Assembly (NCBI GenBank): GCA_964640725.1
Contig: CAZXIJ010000006.1
Span: forward strand, 105,426 to 169,425
Origin: CALHVX01 sp964640725
Lineage (GTDB): Bacteria > Pseudomonadota > Gammaproteobacteria > Pseudomonadales > Azotimanducaceae
DNA: 64,000 nt
Reading direction: 5' to 3'
This document shows, in pieces, positions 37,157 to 43,424 of the stretch. The notes beneath the pieces were generated by a model, which saw nothing but the letters and a program-made list of their open reading frames with translations, was not told the origin of the DNA and searched no databases. Position numbers and translations under genes: made by a program. Numbering within the stretch: the stretch's first letter is position 1; the number at the start of each line of letters is the position of its first letter.

Positions 37157-37185
37157 TTGGGTCGATCGACCCGTCCTGCTAGAAT
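37157..37185 (+). promoter_or_regulatory. Sigma-70 promoter of nfuA
   Basis: TTGGGT (37157-37162), a 17-bp spacer and TAGAAT (37180-37185, 5/6) place the start near 37192, 28 bases before the nfuA ATG. The -10 overlaps the left edge of an IscR-like dyad. Confidence 0.65.
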
Positions 37186-37208
37186 TCCCGACCGAAACAG
37201 TCGGAATT
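37184..37208 (+). promoter_or_regulatory. Putative IscR binding site at the nfuA promoter
   Basis: The 25-bp stretch reads ATTCCCGAC, then CGAAAC, then AGTCGGAATT. Compared by hand with the E. coli type 1 IscR consensus (inner half-sites YYGACTR and YAGTCRR), 20 of 25 positions agree, and both GAC/GTC cores and the A/T-rich centre are present. It overlaps the -10 and the predicted start, the position expected for repression by 2Fe-2S IscR. NfuA is an Fe-S carrier, a typical IscR target. The regulator itself is not in the window. Confidence 0.65.
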
Positions 37209-37219
37209 AGAGCGCGTAC

Positions 37220-37801
37220 ATGATCGAAATCTCCGCCAGCGCCCAGACGTATCTGCAAGATCTGCTGGGCAAGCAGGAAGGCGACGTGGGCATTCGCATC
37301 TTTGTCGCCCAGCCAGGCACGCCGCAGGCCGAAACCTGCATTGCCTACTGCCGTCCCGGAGAGGAGCAGGAAGGCGATGTCCCCACCCAGTACGAAGGCT
37401 TTACCGCCTGGTTCGAGGGGCGCAGCGAGGCCTACCTGGTTGATGCCCAGGTGGACTATCAGGAAGACCGCATGGGCGGGCAGCTGACGATCAAAGCGCC
37501 CAATGCCCGGGTGCCCAGCGTTGGCCCGGACGCGCCGCTGGAAGATCGCATCAATTACGTGCTGTACAACGAGATCAATCCTGGCCTTGCGGCCCACGGC
37601 GGCATGGTCAGCCTGGTCGAAATCACCGATGACAAAGTCGCTGTGCTGCAGTTTGGTGGCGGCTGCCAGGGCTGCGCGGCGGTCGACATTACCCTCAAGA
37701 ACAGCGTTGAAGTCTCGTTGCTGGAGCAGGTCCCGGAGCTGACAGCGATCCGTGACGCCACGGACCACTCAGACGCGACCCAGGCCTACTACCAGTCCTG
37801 A
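37220..37801 (+). CDS. nfuA: Fe-S cluster carrier NfuA
   Basis: NfuA binds and delivers 4Fe-4S clusters, notably under iron or oxidative stress. The 193-aa protein has an N-terminal A-type-like domain (about 1-95, degenerate for cluster binding) and a C-terminal Nfu domain. Its cluster cysteines are Cys149 and Cys152 in GGGCQGCAAVDITLK, the same numbers as in E. coli. It starts at ATG 37220 behind a promoter with an IscR-like dyad and converges with the DAHP synthase gene, 14 bp apart. Confidence 0.95.
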   Translation: MIEISASAQTYLQDLLGKQEGDVGIRIFVAQPGTPQAETCIAYCRPGEEQEGDVPTQYEGFTAWFEGRSEAYLVDAQVDYQEDRMGGQLTIKAPNARVPSVGPDAPLEDRINYVLYNEINPGLAAHGGMVSLVEITDDKVAVLQFGGGCQGCAAVDITLKNSVEVSLLEQVPELTAIRDATDHSDATQAYYQS

Positions 37802-37815
37802 TTGAGCACAGCGCC

Positions 37816-38886
37816 TCAGGCAGCCTGCCGGGCGCGATCGGCCAGAGGCTGCCGGAGCCGCTCGGCCAGTTCCTGCAGCAGCGATTCCGTCTGCTCCCAG
37901 CTTACGCAGGCATCGGTGATGGAGACCCCGTGCCGCAGCCTGCCTTCCCCCAGGTTCTGGCGGCCGCCGTGAAGGTGGCTTTCCAGCATCAGGCCGATAA
38001 TCGACCGGCTGCCCTGCACGATCTGTTCGCCCACTGCGCGCGCGACCGCGAGCTGGCGCTCGTGCTGTTTTTCCGAGTTGGCGTGGCTGCAGTCGACCAT
38101 GATGTTGGGCATCGCACCGATCGCCTCCAGCGCCGTTTCGCATCCGCGAATCTGGTCTTCGTGGTAGTTCGGGCCCTGGCTGCCGCCGCGCAGCACCACG
38201 TGGGCGCGCGGGTTGCCCCGGGTCTCGATCACGGCGACCTGGCCGTGCTGGTCGATGCCCAGAAACCGGTGCGGGCTGGCAGCGGACTGCAGGGCGTTGA
38301 CGGCCACATCCAGGCTGCCGTCCGTGCCGTTCTTGAAGCCCACGGCGCAGGACAGGCCGGACGCCATTTCCCGATGCGTTTGCGACTCCGTCGTGCGAGC
38401 GCCGATCGCGGACCAGCTGATCAGGTCCTGCAGGTACTGGGGCGTGATCGGGTCCAGGGCTTCTGTCGCCAAAGGCAGGCCGAGCTCGCACAGGTCCAGT
38501 AGCAGCCGACGGGCCAGCATCAGGCCATCTTCGATGGCAAAGGTGTCGTCCAGCCGCGGGTCATTGATCAGCCCTTTCCAGCCGGTCGTGGTGCGGGGCT
38601 TCTCGAAGTATGCCCGCATGACCAGCAGCAGGCTGTCTCCCACCTGGGCCTGCAGCTTCGACAGCCGCTGCGCGTATTCCCGGGCGGCGTCGGCATCGTG
38701 GATCGAGCAGGGACCCACGACGATGATCAGCCGGCGATCGCGCCGTTCCAGAATCGCATTGATCGCATCCCTTGCCTGTGCCACAGAGCGCGCGGCCTGG
38801 GGGCTCTGCGGCAGCCGGTCCTTGAGAGCCGCTGGGGTGAGCAGCGGGCGAGTGCCACTGATGTTGAGATTGTCGGTCGGGTGCAT
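37816..38886 (-). CDS. 3-deoxy-7-phosphoheptulonate synthase (class I DAHP synthase)
   Basis: This enzyme condenses PEP and erythrose 4-phosphate, the first step to chorismate and all aromatic amino acids. The 356-aa protein has class I beta motifs: VVGPCSIHD, MRAYFEKPRTTTGWKG, SWSAIGARTTESQTHRE, GFKNGTDG, VLRGG, and DCSHANSEK. Which isozyme it is (AroF, AroG or AroH type) cannot be read from the sequence. Upstream on the same strand lie a leader peptide rich in aromatic codons and an intrinsic terminator, so expression is probably set by attenuation. Confidence 0.93.
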   Translation of the reverse strand: MHPTDNLNISGTRPLLTPAALKDRLPQSPQAARSVAQARDAINAILERRDRRLIIVVGPCSIHDADAAREYAQRLSKLQAQVGDSLLLVMRAYFEKPRTTTGWKGLINDPRLDDTFAIEDGLMLARRLLLDLCELGLPLATEALDPITPQYLQDLISWSAIGARTTESQTHREMASGLSCAVGFKNGTDGSLDVAVNALQSAASPHRFLGIDQHGQVAVIETRGNPRAHVVLRGGSQGPNYHEDQIRGCETALEAIGAMPNIMVDCSHANSEKQHERQLAVARAVGEQIVQGSRSIIGLMLESHLHGGRQNLGEGRLRHGVSITDACVSWEQTESLLQELAERLRQPLADRARQAA

Positions 38887-38935
38887 CTGTCTAGACTCCT
38901 GCCTGTCTGCGCTCCGGTGCTTCGAATTGCAGCCA

Positions 38936-38967
38936 CAAAAAACCCCGTGGGCGCTGCCTCACGGGGT
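38936..38967 (-). terminator. Intrinsic terminator of the DAHP synthase attenuator
   Basis: On the minus strand ACCCCGTG (38967-38960) pairs with CACGGGGT (38949-38942) around a 10-nt loop, followed directly by a run of T (38941-38937). It is a textbook Rho-independent terminator, 50 bp upstream of the synthase ATG and downstream of the leader peptide, so it must be passed before the gene is transcribed. Confidence 0.9.
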
Positions 38968-39011
38968 CCTGTCGAGGCAGCGGCTGGCGCTGCCTGGCAT
39001 TGCCAAGCCGC
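38950..39011 (-). promoter_or_regulatory. Alternative RNA pairings of the attenuator
   Basis: Minus-strand segments can pair in competing ways. Region 0 (GCGGCTTGGC, 39011-39002, just after the leader stop) pairs with GCCAGCCGC (38988-38980). Region 1 (AGGCAGCG, within 38999-38987) pairs with region 2 (CGCTGCCT, within 38982-38973). Region 2 also pairs with region 3 (GAGGCAGCG, 38960-38952), which forms the terminator loop. A ribosome at the leader stop would mask region 0, allow 1:2 and leave the terminator free. A ribosome stalled at the aromatic codons would free region 0 and favour 2:3. The base pairings are seen; the order of events is inferred. Confidence 0.65.
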
Positions 39012-39013
39012 GC

Positions 39014-39094
39014 TTACGGGGGGGTAAAGTAAAACCACAGGGGCAGGGCCGGAACCATCCCGGTAAGCCAGCAGCTGTGGTTGCGCGTCGTCAT
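39014..39094 (-). CDS. Leader peptide of the DAHP synthase attenuator (26 aa)
   Basis: A short frame on the minus strand, ATG 39094 to TAA 39014. The peptide begins MTTRNHSCWL and ends LPLWFYFTPP, with Trp at 9 and 20, Phe at 21 and 23, and Tyr at 22. Four consecutive aromatic codons near the end are what an attenuator that senses tryptophan, phenylalanine and tyrosine would need. It is followed by alternative stems and a terminator, then the enzyme for the first common aromatic step. There is no Shine-Dalgarno before the ATG. Confidence 0.8.
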   Translation of the reverse strand: MTTRNHSCWLTGMVPALPLWFYFTPP

Positions 39095-39100
39095 GGGGCG

Positions 39101-39106
39101 AGTCTA
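39101..39106 (-). promoter_or_regulatory. -10 element of the attenuator transcript
   Basis: On the minus strand TAGACT ends 6 bases before the leader-peptide ATG, so transcription would start at or next to the A of the ATG. The -35 (TTCCGC at 17 bp) is weak. The remaining bases of the 337-bp gap 38887-39223 hold the -10 for the 39224 gene and otherwise nothing recognisable. Confidence 0.5.
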
Positions 39107-39166
39107 ACCGGCCTTGAGGGTTGGCGGAAGCGCGCCGCCTTTCATCCCGAAAGCACGCGATCGCGC

Positions 39167-39172
39167 TACAAT
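39167..39172 (+). promoter_or_regulatory. Candidate -10 for the 39224 gene
   Basis: TACAAT (5/6 to consensus) lies 52 bp upstream of the ATG at 39224, divergent from the attenuator promoter. The -35 region is not convincing. Confidence 0.4.
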
Positions 39173-39223
39173 ACGGGCAAGGCGGAACACCCCGCGGCAA
39201 GACACCCAACCGGATCTGTGAGC

Positions 39224-39340
39224 ATGTGGCACCTGATTGAAGATTTTTTTGAGCAAAGCCTGGTTATGAAGGGCTTTATTGGACTTGGCTGGCTGAGCAT
39301 CATGATTATGGTCACCAGCATCATCTACACGCTCGTCTAG
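39224..39340 (+). CDS. Small membrane protein (38 aa)
   Basis: An open frame of 38 aa: a short amphipathic start (WHLIEDFFEQSLVMKG) and one hydrophobic helix (FIGLGWLSIMIMVTSIIYTL). GTG 39218 is an alternative start. It has a TACAAT element upstream and ends 13 bp before the TerB-like gene, so they may be co-transcribed. No family recognised. A hydrophobic helix in correct frame with nearby signals makes a real gene likely. Confidence 0.55.
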   Translation: MWHLIEDFFEQSLVMKGFIGLGWLSIMIMVTSIIYTLV

Positions 39341-39353
39341 GCGCGGCTTCCCG

Positions 39354-39758
39354 ATGTGGCTCGCCGAACTGGACGACCTGCAGCGCCGGGCGCTATTGGG
39401 GCTGGCCTACAACGTTGTGGTGTCCGACGGGCTGCTCGATCCGAACGAAGAAGGCATGATCGCAGCCTTCCGGCGGGAGATGGCCCTCGACGATGCCGAG
39501 GTACCGGAGTATCTCGAGCTGGAAGGCATCGAGCAGGTGTTCGGGGAGCGGCGGGCACGCTGCATTGCGGTCATCAACCTGCTCATGCTGAGCTACGCTG
39601 ACGGCGCCTTCGAAATCGAAGAGGAGTGCCTGTTGAAAGACGTGAGCACCCGGTTCGAGATGGATGAACAGGCCTTTTTGCTGCTGGACAACTGGGTGCG
39701 TCGCTACCTGGTACTGATGCAGGATGCCGAGACGCTGTTCCGAGCCCCGGGCAGTTAA
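39354..39758 (+). CDS. TerB-like (tellurite-resistance fold) protein
   Basis: A 134-aa helical protein with the TerB pattern: NVVVSDGLLDPNEEGMIAAF near the N-terminus and INLLMLSYADGAFEIEEECL in the middle, the two acidic repeats that in TerB fold together and can bind divalent metal. No other ter gene is nearby, so a tellurite role is not implied; many solitary TerB-like proteins are of unknown function. It meets the convergent PilZ gene with no gap. Confidence 0.7.
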   Translation: MWLAELDDLQRRALLGLAYNVVVSDGLLDPNEEGMIAAFRREMALDDAEVPEYLELEGIEQVFGERRARCIAVINLLMLSYADGAFEIEEECLLKDVSTRFEMDEQAFLLLDNWVRRYLVLMQDAETLFRAPGS

Positions 39759-40145
39759 TCAGGCGGTTGCCAGTTCGATCTGCGGGCCCTGAGACTGACG
39801 GTACATGCGCTCAACGAGCTGCCGGATCAGCGGCGCGTCCAGCTGCAACTTCGACTCGATACGAAACAGAATGCCCAGCCGGTAGCCTTCTTCGTGCGGG
39901 GTGCAGTTGTGCACCACGCCGACCAGGTCTTCGACGACATGTGCGCCCAGGGCAAGGTTCAAAAACACCTGCCGGTCTTTGACGAGCGCCTGGGGCCAGA
40001 GCAGGGCGATGCTCTCCCGGCTGAAATCCAGGGCCCTTGCTGGGCGATTGAACCATTGACCGCGGACGCGAAGCGTGACTGCGAGTCCATTGCAGGCGAG
40101 ACGATTGTTTGTTCTGCGGTCAGCTTGGGGTACTGCTGCTGACAT
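39759..40145 (-). CDS. PilZ-like domain protein with altered c-di-GMP motif
   Basis: A 128-aa protein. The N-terminus has RxxxR (RTNNR, about residues 10-14) and the second half-motif is ALDFSRESIAL, where canonical PilZ has D/NxSxxG; the glycine is replaced by Ser. The rest fits a six-stranded PilZ barrel. It may be a PilZ protein that binds cyclic di-GMP weakly or not at all. Start ATG 40145; a 7-bp palindrome lies 12-30 bp upstream. The stop abuts the TerB-like gene. Confidence 0.7.
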   Translation of the reverse strand: MSAAVPQADRRTNNRLACNGLAVTLRVRGQWFNRPARALDFSRESIALLWPQALVKDRQVFLNLALGAHVVEDLVGVVHNCTPHEEGYRLGILFRIESKLQLDAPLIRQLVERMYRQSQGPQIELATA

Positions 40146-40156
40146 GGGAACAGGTT

Positions 40157-40175
40157 AACAGGCAAACAGCCTGTT
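40157..40175. promoter_or_regulatory. Inverted repeat upstream of the PilZ-like gene
   Basis: AACAGGC (40157-40163), loop AAACA, GCCTGTT (40169-40175): a perfect 7-bp dyad in the 106-bp gap between the DnaJ-like and PilZ-like genes. No T tract follows on either strand, so an operator is at least as likely as a terminator. Confidence 0.4.
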
Positions 40176-40251
40176 TCGCCGGGCACCGGTCACATTTCGA
40201 TGGTTTTGGCGCGTTGTCAGCCGCGCAATCCGCTGTTCAGTCAGCTGCGGT

Positions 40252-40539
40252 TCAGCTGCGCTGCCGGGCCGCGCGGGTCAGCACCGCGCGGGCTTCGTTG
40301 ATCTGCTGTGCCAGGTAGTCTGTGCCGCCCTTGTCGGGGTGGTTGGCGGTGATCAGCCGGCGATGGGCTGCAACGATCTCGGCCTCGTCGGCCCCGGGAC
40401 TGATACCCAGTACCGCGGCCGCCTGAGCGACGGTCATTGCACCGTTCGTGCCCGCGGGGCTTTGCGCGGCTGCGCGCAGCCGCAGATACCACCAGGTGGC
40501 GCCGGCGATGGCCGCAAGGAGGAGGATTTTCTGCAGCAT
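40252..40539 (-). CDS. Membrane-anchored DnaJ-domain protein
   Basis: A 95-aa protein with an N-terminal membrane helix (LQKILLLAAIAGATWWYLRL) and a C-terminal J-domain of the Tim14/DjlA type (TVAQAAAVLGISPGADEAEI, then the HPDKGGTDYLAQQINEAR motif). The HPD tripeptide, essential for stimulating DnaK ATPase, is intact. It probably recruits DnaK to the inner-membrane face. It diverges from the YdcH-like gene by 57 bp. Confidence 0.85.
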   Translation of the reverse strand: MLQKILLLAAIAGATWWYLRLRAAAQSPAGTNGAMTVAQAAAVLGISPGADEAEIVAAHRRLITANHPDKGGTDYLAQQINEARAVLTRAARQRS

Positions 40540-40596
40540 GTCAGGGCCTCAAGCGCGTTATCATGGCCGGTTCGGGAACAGGTGTGACGAGCGATC

Positions 40597-40794
40597 GTGG
40601 AGCAGGACGAAATCAAGCGCTGGCTGGAGCAGATCAAGCTCGAGCATCGGGATCTGGATGAAGTCGTGGCCCACCTGCAGGCAACGAACCATCTTGATTT
40701 GATGCGCATTCAGCGGCTCAAGAAGCGCAAGCTGAAGCTCAAGGATATGATGGCCCGGCTGGAAAGTCAGTTGATTCCCGACCTGGATGCCTGA
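40597..40794 (+). CDS. YdcH / DUF465 family protein
   Basis: A 65-aa charged coiled-coil protein: EHRDLDEVVAHLQATNHLDL and RIQRLKKRKLKLKDMMARLE, the DUF465 signature. Function unknown; family members are widespread small proteins. The start is GTG 40597. The stop overlaps the next ATG by one base (TGATG), indicating an operon with the nucleotidase and cysB. Confidence 0.85.
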   Translation: MEQDEIKRWLEQIKLEHRDLDEVVAHLQATNHLDLMRIQRLKKRKLKLKDMMARLESQLIPDLDA

Positions 40795-41789
40795 TGTCGC
40801 AACCGCCCCTGACCGTCGCCATTTCTTCCCGTGCGCTGTTTGATCTGGATGACAGCAACCGGGTCTATGAAGAAGAGGGGCTCGAAGCCTACCGACGTTT
40901 CCAGATTGCCCATGAAGATGCTCCGCTGGAACCGGGTGAAGGATACGGCTTCGTAAAGAAGCTATTAAAAATCAATGATCTGCTCGAAAAACCTCGAATA
41001 GAAATCATTCTTCTGTCGAGAAACTCCGCGGACACAGGCCTGCGCATCTTCAACGCCATCGCCGCCCACGGTCTGAGGATCACCCGGGCTGCCTTCAGCG
41101 GCGGCGACCACCCCTACAAGTACATCAACGCCTTCGGCTGCGATCTGTTTCTGTCGACCCATGCCGATGATGTGCTGCATGCGCTGGAGCATCAGGTCGC
41201 CGCAGCCACGCTGTTGCCCCATCGGGGCAGCCCTGCCGGTCTGCCCGAGGCCGACGACCAGGGCATGCTGCGCCTGGCCTTCGACGGTGACAGCGTGCTG
41301 TTTTCTGACGAGTCCGAGCGGGTCTATCAGGAGAAAGGATTGGAGGCCTTCGCGGCCCGGGAAGCCCAGACGGCGCACGAGCCGCTGGCGGGCGGCCCCT
41401 TCAAGGGGCTGCTCAGTGCGCTGCACGGCCTGCAGCAGGAGTTTGCGCCCGGCGAGTGTCCCATTCGCACGGCCCTGGTGACGGCACGCAGCGCCCCGGC
41501 GCACGAGCGCGTGATTCGAACTCTGCGCGCCTGGGACGTGCGCCTGGACGAGTCGCTGTTCCTCGGGGGCATGGACAAGACCGCCTTCCTGAAAGCGTTC
41601 CGGGCCGATGTGTTTTTTGACGATCAGGCGACACACTGCGAGCGAGCGGCATCTGTAGTGACGACCGGGCATGTGCCGCACGGTGTCATCAATCAGCCGG
41701 TCAGCGACAACAGTCTGGCGAAGGAGCGGGCGGAGGCCGGGTCTGTGGGTATACTGCAGCCGACTGACCGACGGCACCGCAAGCCATGA
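40794..41789 (+). CDS. 5'-nucleotidase (PF06189 family)
   Basis: A 331-aa protein resembling bacterial cytosolic 5'-nucleotidases. It has paired motifs AISSRALFDLDDSNRVYEEE and RLAFDGDSVLFSDESERVYQ, then SGGDHPYKYINAFGCDLFLS, RTALVTARSAPAHERVI and FFDDQATHC. These HAD-like acidic motifs suggest nucleoside monophosphate dephosphorylation; substrate preference is unknown. It shares ATGA with cysB, and a good -10 for cysB lies inside its 3' end. Confidence 0.83.
   Translation: MSQPPLTVAISSRALFDLDDSNRVYEEEGLEAYRRFQIAHEDAPLEPGEGYGFVKKLLKINDLLEKPRIEIILLSRNSADTGLRIFNAIAAHGLRITRAAFSGGDHPYKYINAFGCDLFLSTHADDVLHALEHQVAAATLLPHRGSPAGLPEADDQGMLRLAFDGDSVLFSDESERVYQEKGLEAFAAREAQTAHEPLAGGPFKGLLSALHGLQQEFAPGECPIRTALVTARSAPAHERVIRTLRAWDVRLDESLFLGGMDKTAFLKAFRADVFFDDQATHCERAASVVTTGHVPHGVINQPVSDNSLAKERAEAGSVGILQPTDRRHRKP
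41750..41755 (+). promoter_or_regulatory. Candidate internal -10 for cysB
   Basis: TATACT (5/6) lies 31 bp upstream of the cysB ATG, inside the nucleotidase coding end, so cysB may be made independently of the upstream operon. The -35 is not clear. Confidence 0.4.
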
Positions 41790-42760
41790 AACTTCAGCAG
41801 CTGCGCTATATCTGGGAAGTTGCGCATCACGATTTGAATGTCTCGGCGACAGCGCAGAGTCTGTTCACTTCGCAGCCAGGCATCAGCAAGCAAATCCGCT
41901 TGCTGGAAGACGAGCTCGGTGTCGAAATTTTTGCCCGCAGCGGCAAGCACCTGACGCACGTGACCGAGGTCGGTCAGGTCATCATCGAGATGGCGGGCGA
42001 TATCCTGCGCAAATCCCAGGACATCAAGCAGATCGCCCAGGAGTACAGCGATGAGACCCAGGGCGCGCTCACCATTGCCACGACGCACACGCAGGCGCGC
42101 TACGCGTTGCCGCCGATCATTCGGGAGTTTCGCAAGCGCTATCCGGACGTGGTGCTGAACATGAATCAGGGCACGCCCAACCAGATTGCCGAGCTGGCGG
42201 CGACTGGCAGCGTCGACTTTGCGATCGCGACGGAGGGCATGGACCTGTTTAACGACCTGGTCATGATGCCCTGCTACCGGTGGGAGCGCGCAGTTGTCAT
42301 GCCGCGCGATCACCCCCTCGCGCAGCGCACCAGCCTGACCCTGTCAGAGCTCGCGCAGGAACCCATCGTCACCTACGTGTTCGGCTTCACCGGACGCTCC
42401 AAACTCGACGAGGCTTTCGATGCCGCGGGCCTGAAAGCCAACGTGGTGTTTACCGCGACCGATACCGATGTCATCAAGACCTATGTGCGCCTCGGGCTCG
42501 GGGTTGGAATCATTGCCAAGATGGCCTATGACGAGCGCACCGACGATGACCTGGTCACCATCGATGCTTCCGCACTGTTTCAGTCCAGCGTCACGCACAT
42601 CGGCTTTCGCCGAGGCACTTTTCTTCGCAAGTATATGTACGAGTTCATCGAGGCGTTTGCGCCGCATCTGGATCGGGACCTGGTTGATGCGGCTGTGGCC
42701 TGCAGTACCCGCAACGAGCGGGACCGGCTGTTCGCCGATATCGAACTGCCGCTGCGCTAG
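41786..42760 (+). CDS. cysB: LysR-type regulator CysB
   Basis: CysB activates the cysteine regulon in response to N-acetylserine. The 324-aa protein starts MKLQQLRYIWEVAHHDLNVS, with helix-turn-helix SATAQSLFTSQPGISKQIR, and has the CysB co-inducer domain motifs TTHTQARYALPPII, NQGTPNQIAELAATG and VTYVFGFTGRSKLDEAF. It lies 9 kb from cysI. It is coupled by ATGA to the nucleotidase upstream and followed by thrH. Confidence 0.95.
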   Translation: MKLQQLRYIWEVAHHDLNVSATAQSLFTSQPGISKQIRLLEDELGVEIFARSGKHLTHVTEVGQVIIEMAGDILRKSQDIKQIAQEYSDETQGALTIATTHTQARYALPPIIREFRKRYPDVVLNMNQGTPNQIAELAATGSVDFAIATEGMDLFNDLVMMPCYRWERAVVMPRDHPLAQRTSLTLSELAQEPIVTYVFGFTGRSKLDEAFDAAGLKANVVFTATDTDVIKTYVRLGLGVGIIAKMAYDERTDDDLVTIDASALFQSSVTHIGFRRGTFLRKYMYEFIEAFAPHLDRDLVDAAVACSTRNERDRLFADIELPLR

Positions 42761-42793
42761 CTGAACAACGGCTGCGGCCACAGGAACTCTGAT

Positions 42794-43411
42794 ATGCAAA
42801 TTCTCTGTCTCGACCTGGAAGGCGTGCTGATCCCGGAGATCTGGCAGGCGGTTGCGCAGCGCACCGGCATCGAAGCGCTGCAGCAAACGACCCGGGATAT
42901 TCCCGTCTACGATGACCTCATGCAAATGCGTCTGCGGACCATGGCTGAGCATGACGTTCGGTTGAGCCTGATCCAGGACGTGATCGGTACCCTTGCGCCG
43001 CTGCCTGGCGCCGCCGATTTTCTGGCATGGGCGCGGCCGCGTTTTCAGGTCGCGATCCTGTCGGATACCTTTTACCCCTTTGCGGCACCGCTCATGGCAA
43101 AGCTGGGCTGGCCGCTGTTGCTGTGCCACCAGCTGGTGGTCGAGGACGATCGGATCGTTGGCTACCGCCTGCGTCAGGAAGACCCCAAGCGCCATTCCGT
43201 ACTGGCCTTTCAGAGCTTGACCTATCGGGTGCTTGCGGCCGGCGACTCCTACAACGATCTGTCGATGCTGCAGACCGCAGACTTCGGCTGCTGGTTTGAT
43301 GCGCCGGCGAGCATTCGCGCGGAGTATCCGGAGCTGGCCGCGGCGGCAGACTACCAGTCCCTGCAGGAGGCCCTGAGCAAGGCCTCCGCCGCGCTGGGCG
43401 CCGACGCCTGA
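42794..43411 (+). CDS. thrH: Phosphoserine phosphatase / homoserine phosphotransferase ThrH
   Basis: A 205-aa HAD-family enzyme like P. aeruginosa ThrH, which dephosphorylates phosphoserine and can move the phosphate to homoserine. HAD motif I is CLDLEGVL (nucleophile Asp7; Glu9 replaces the usual second Asp, typical of ThrH). Motif II is ILSDTFYPF, with Lys in EDPKRHSV and motif III GDSYNDLSML. It lies 33 bp after cysB, plausibly linking serine supply to cysteine synthesis. Confidence 0.9.
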   Translation: MQILCLDLEGVLIPEIWQAVAQRTGIEALQQTTRDIPVYDDLMQMRLRTMAEHDVRLSLIQDVIGTLAPLPGAADFLAWARPRFQVAILSDTFYPFAAPLMAKLGWPLLLCHQLVVEDDRIVGYRLRQEDPKRHSVLAFQSLTYRVLAAGDSYNDLSMLQTADFGCWFDAPASIRAEYPELAAAADYQSLQEALSKASAALGADA

Positions 43412-43424
43412 AGCGACAGCGAAG

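Noticed and set aside
34739..37210. An open frame of 823 codons antisense to metH
   Set aside because: It mirrors metH codon structure in a GC-rich genome, has no recognisable domain and no ribosome-binding site, while metH is unmistakable.
37028..37219. A cobalamin or SAM riboswitch upstream of metH
   Set aside because: No B12-box or SAM-I core motif is visible in the 192 bp, and most of it serves the divergent nfuA promoter.
39354..39758. A tellurite resistance operon
   Set aside because: Only a solitary TerB-like fold is present; terC, terD, terE and terZ are absent.
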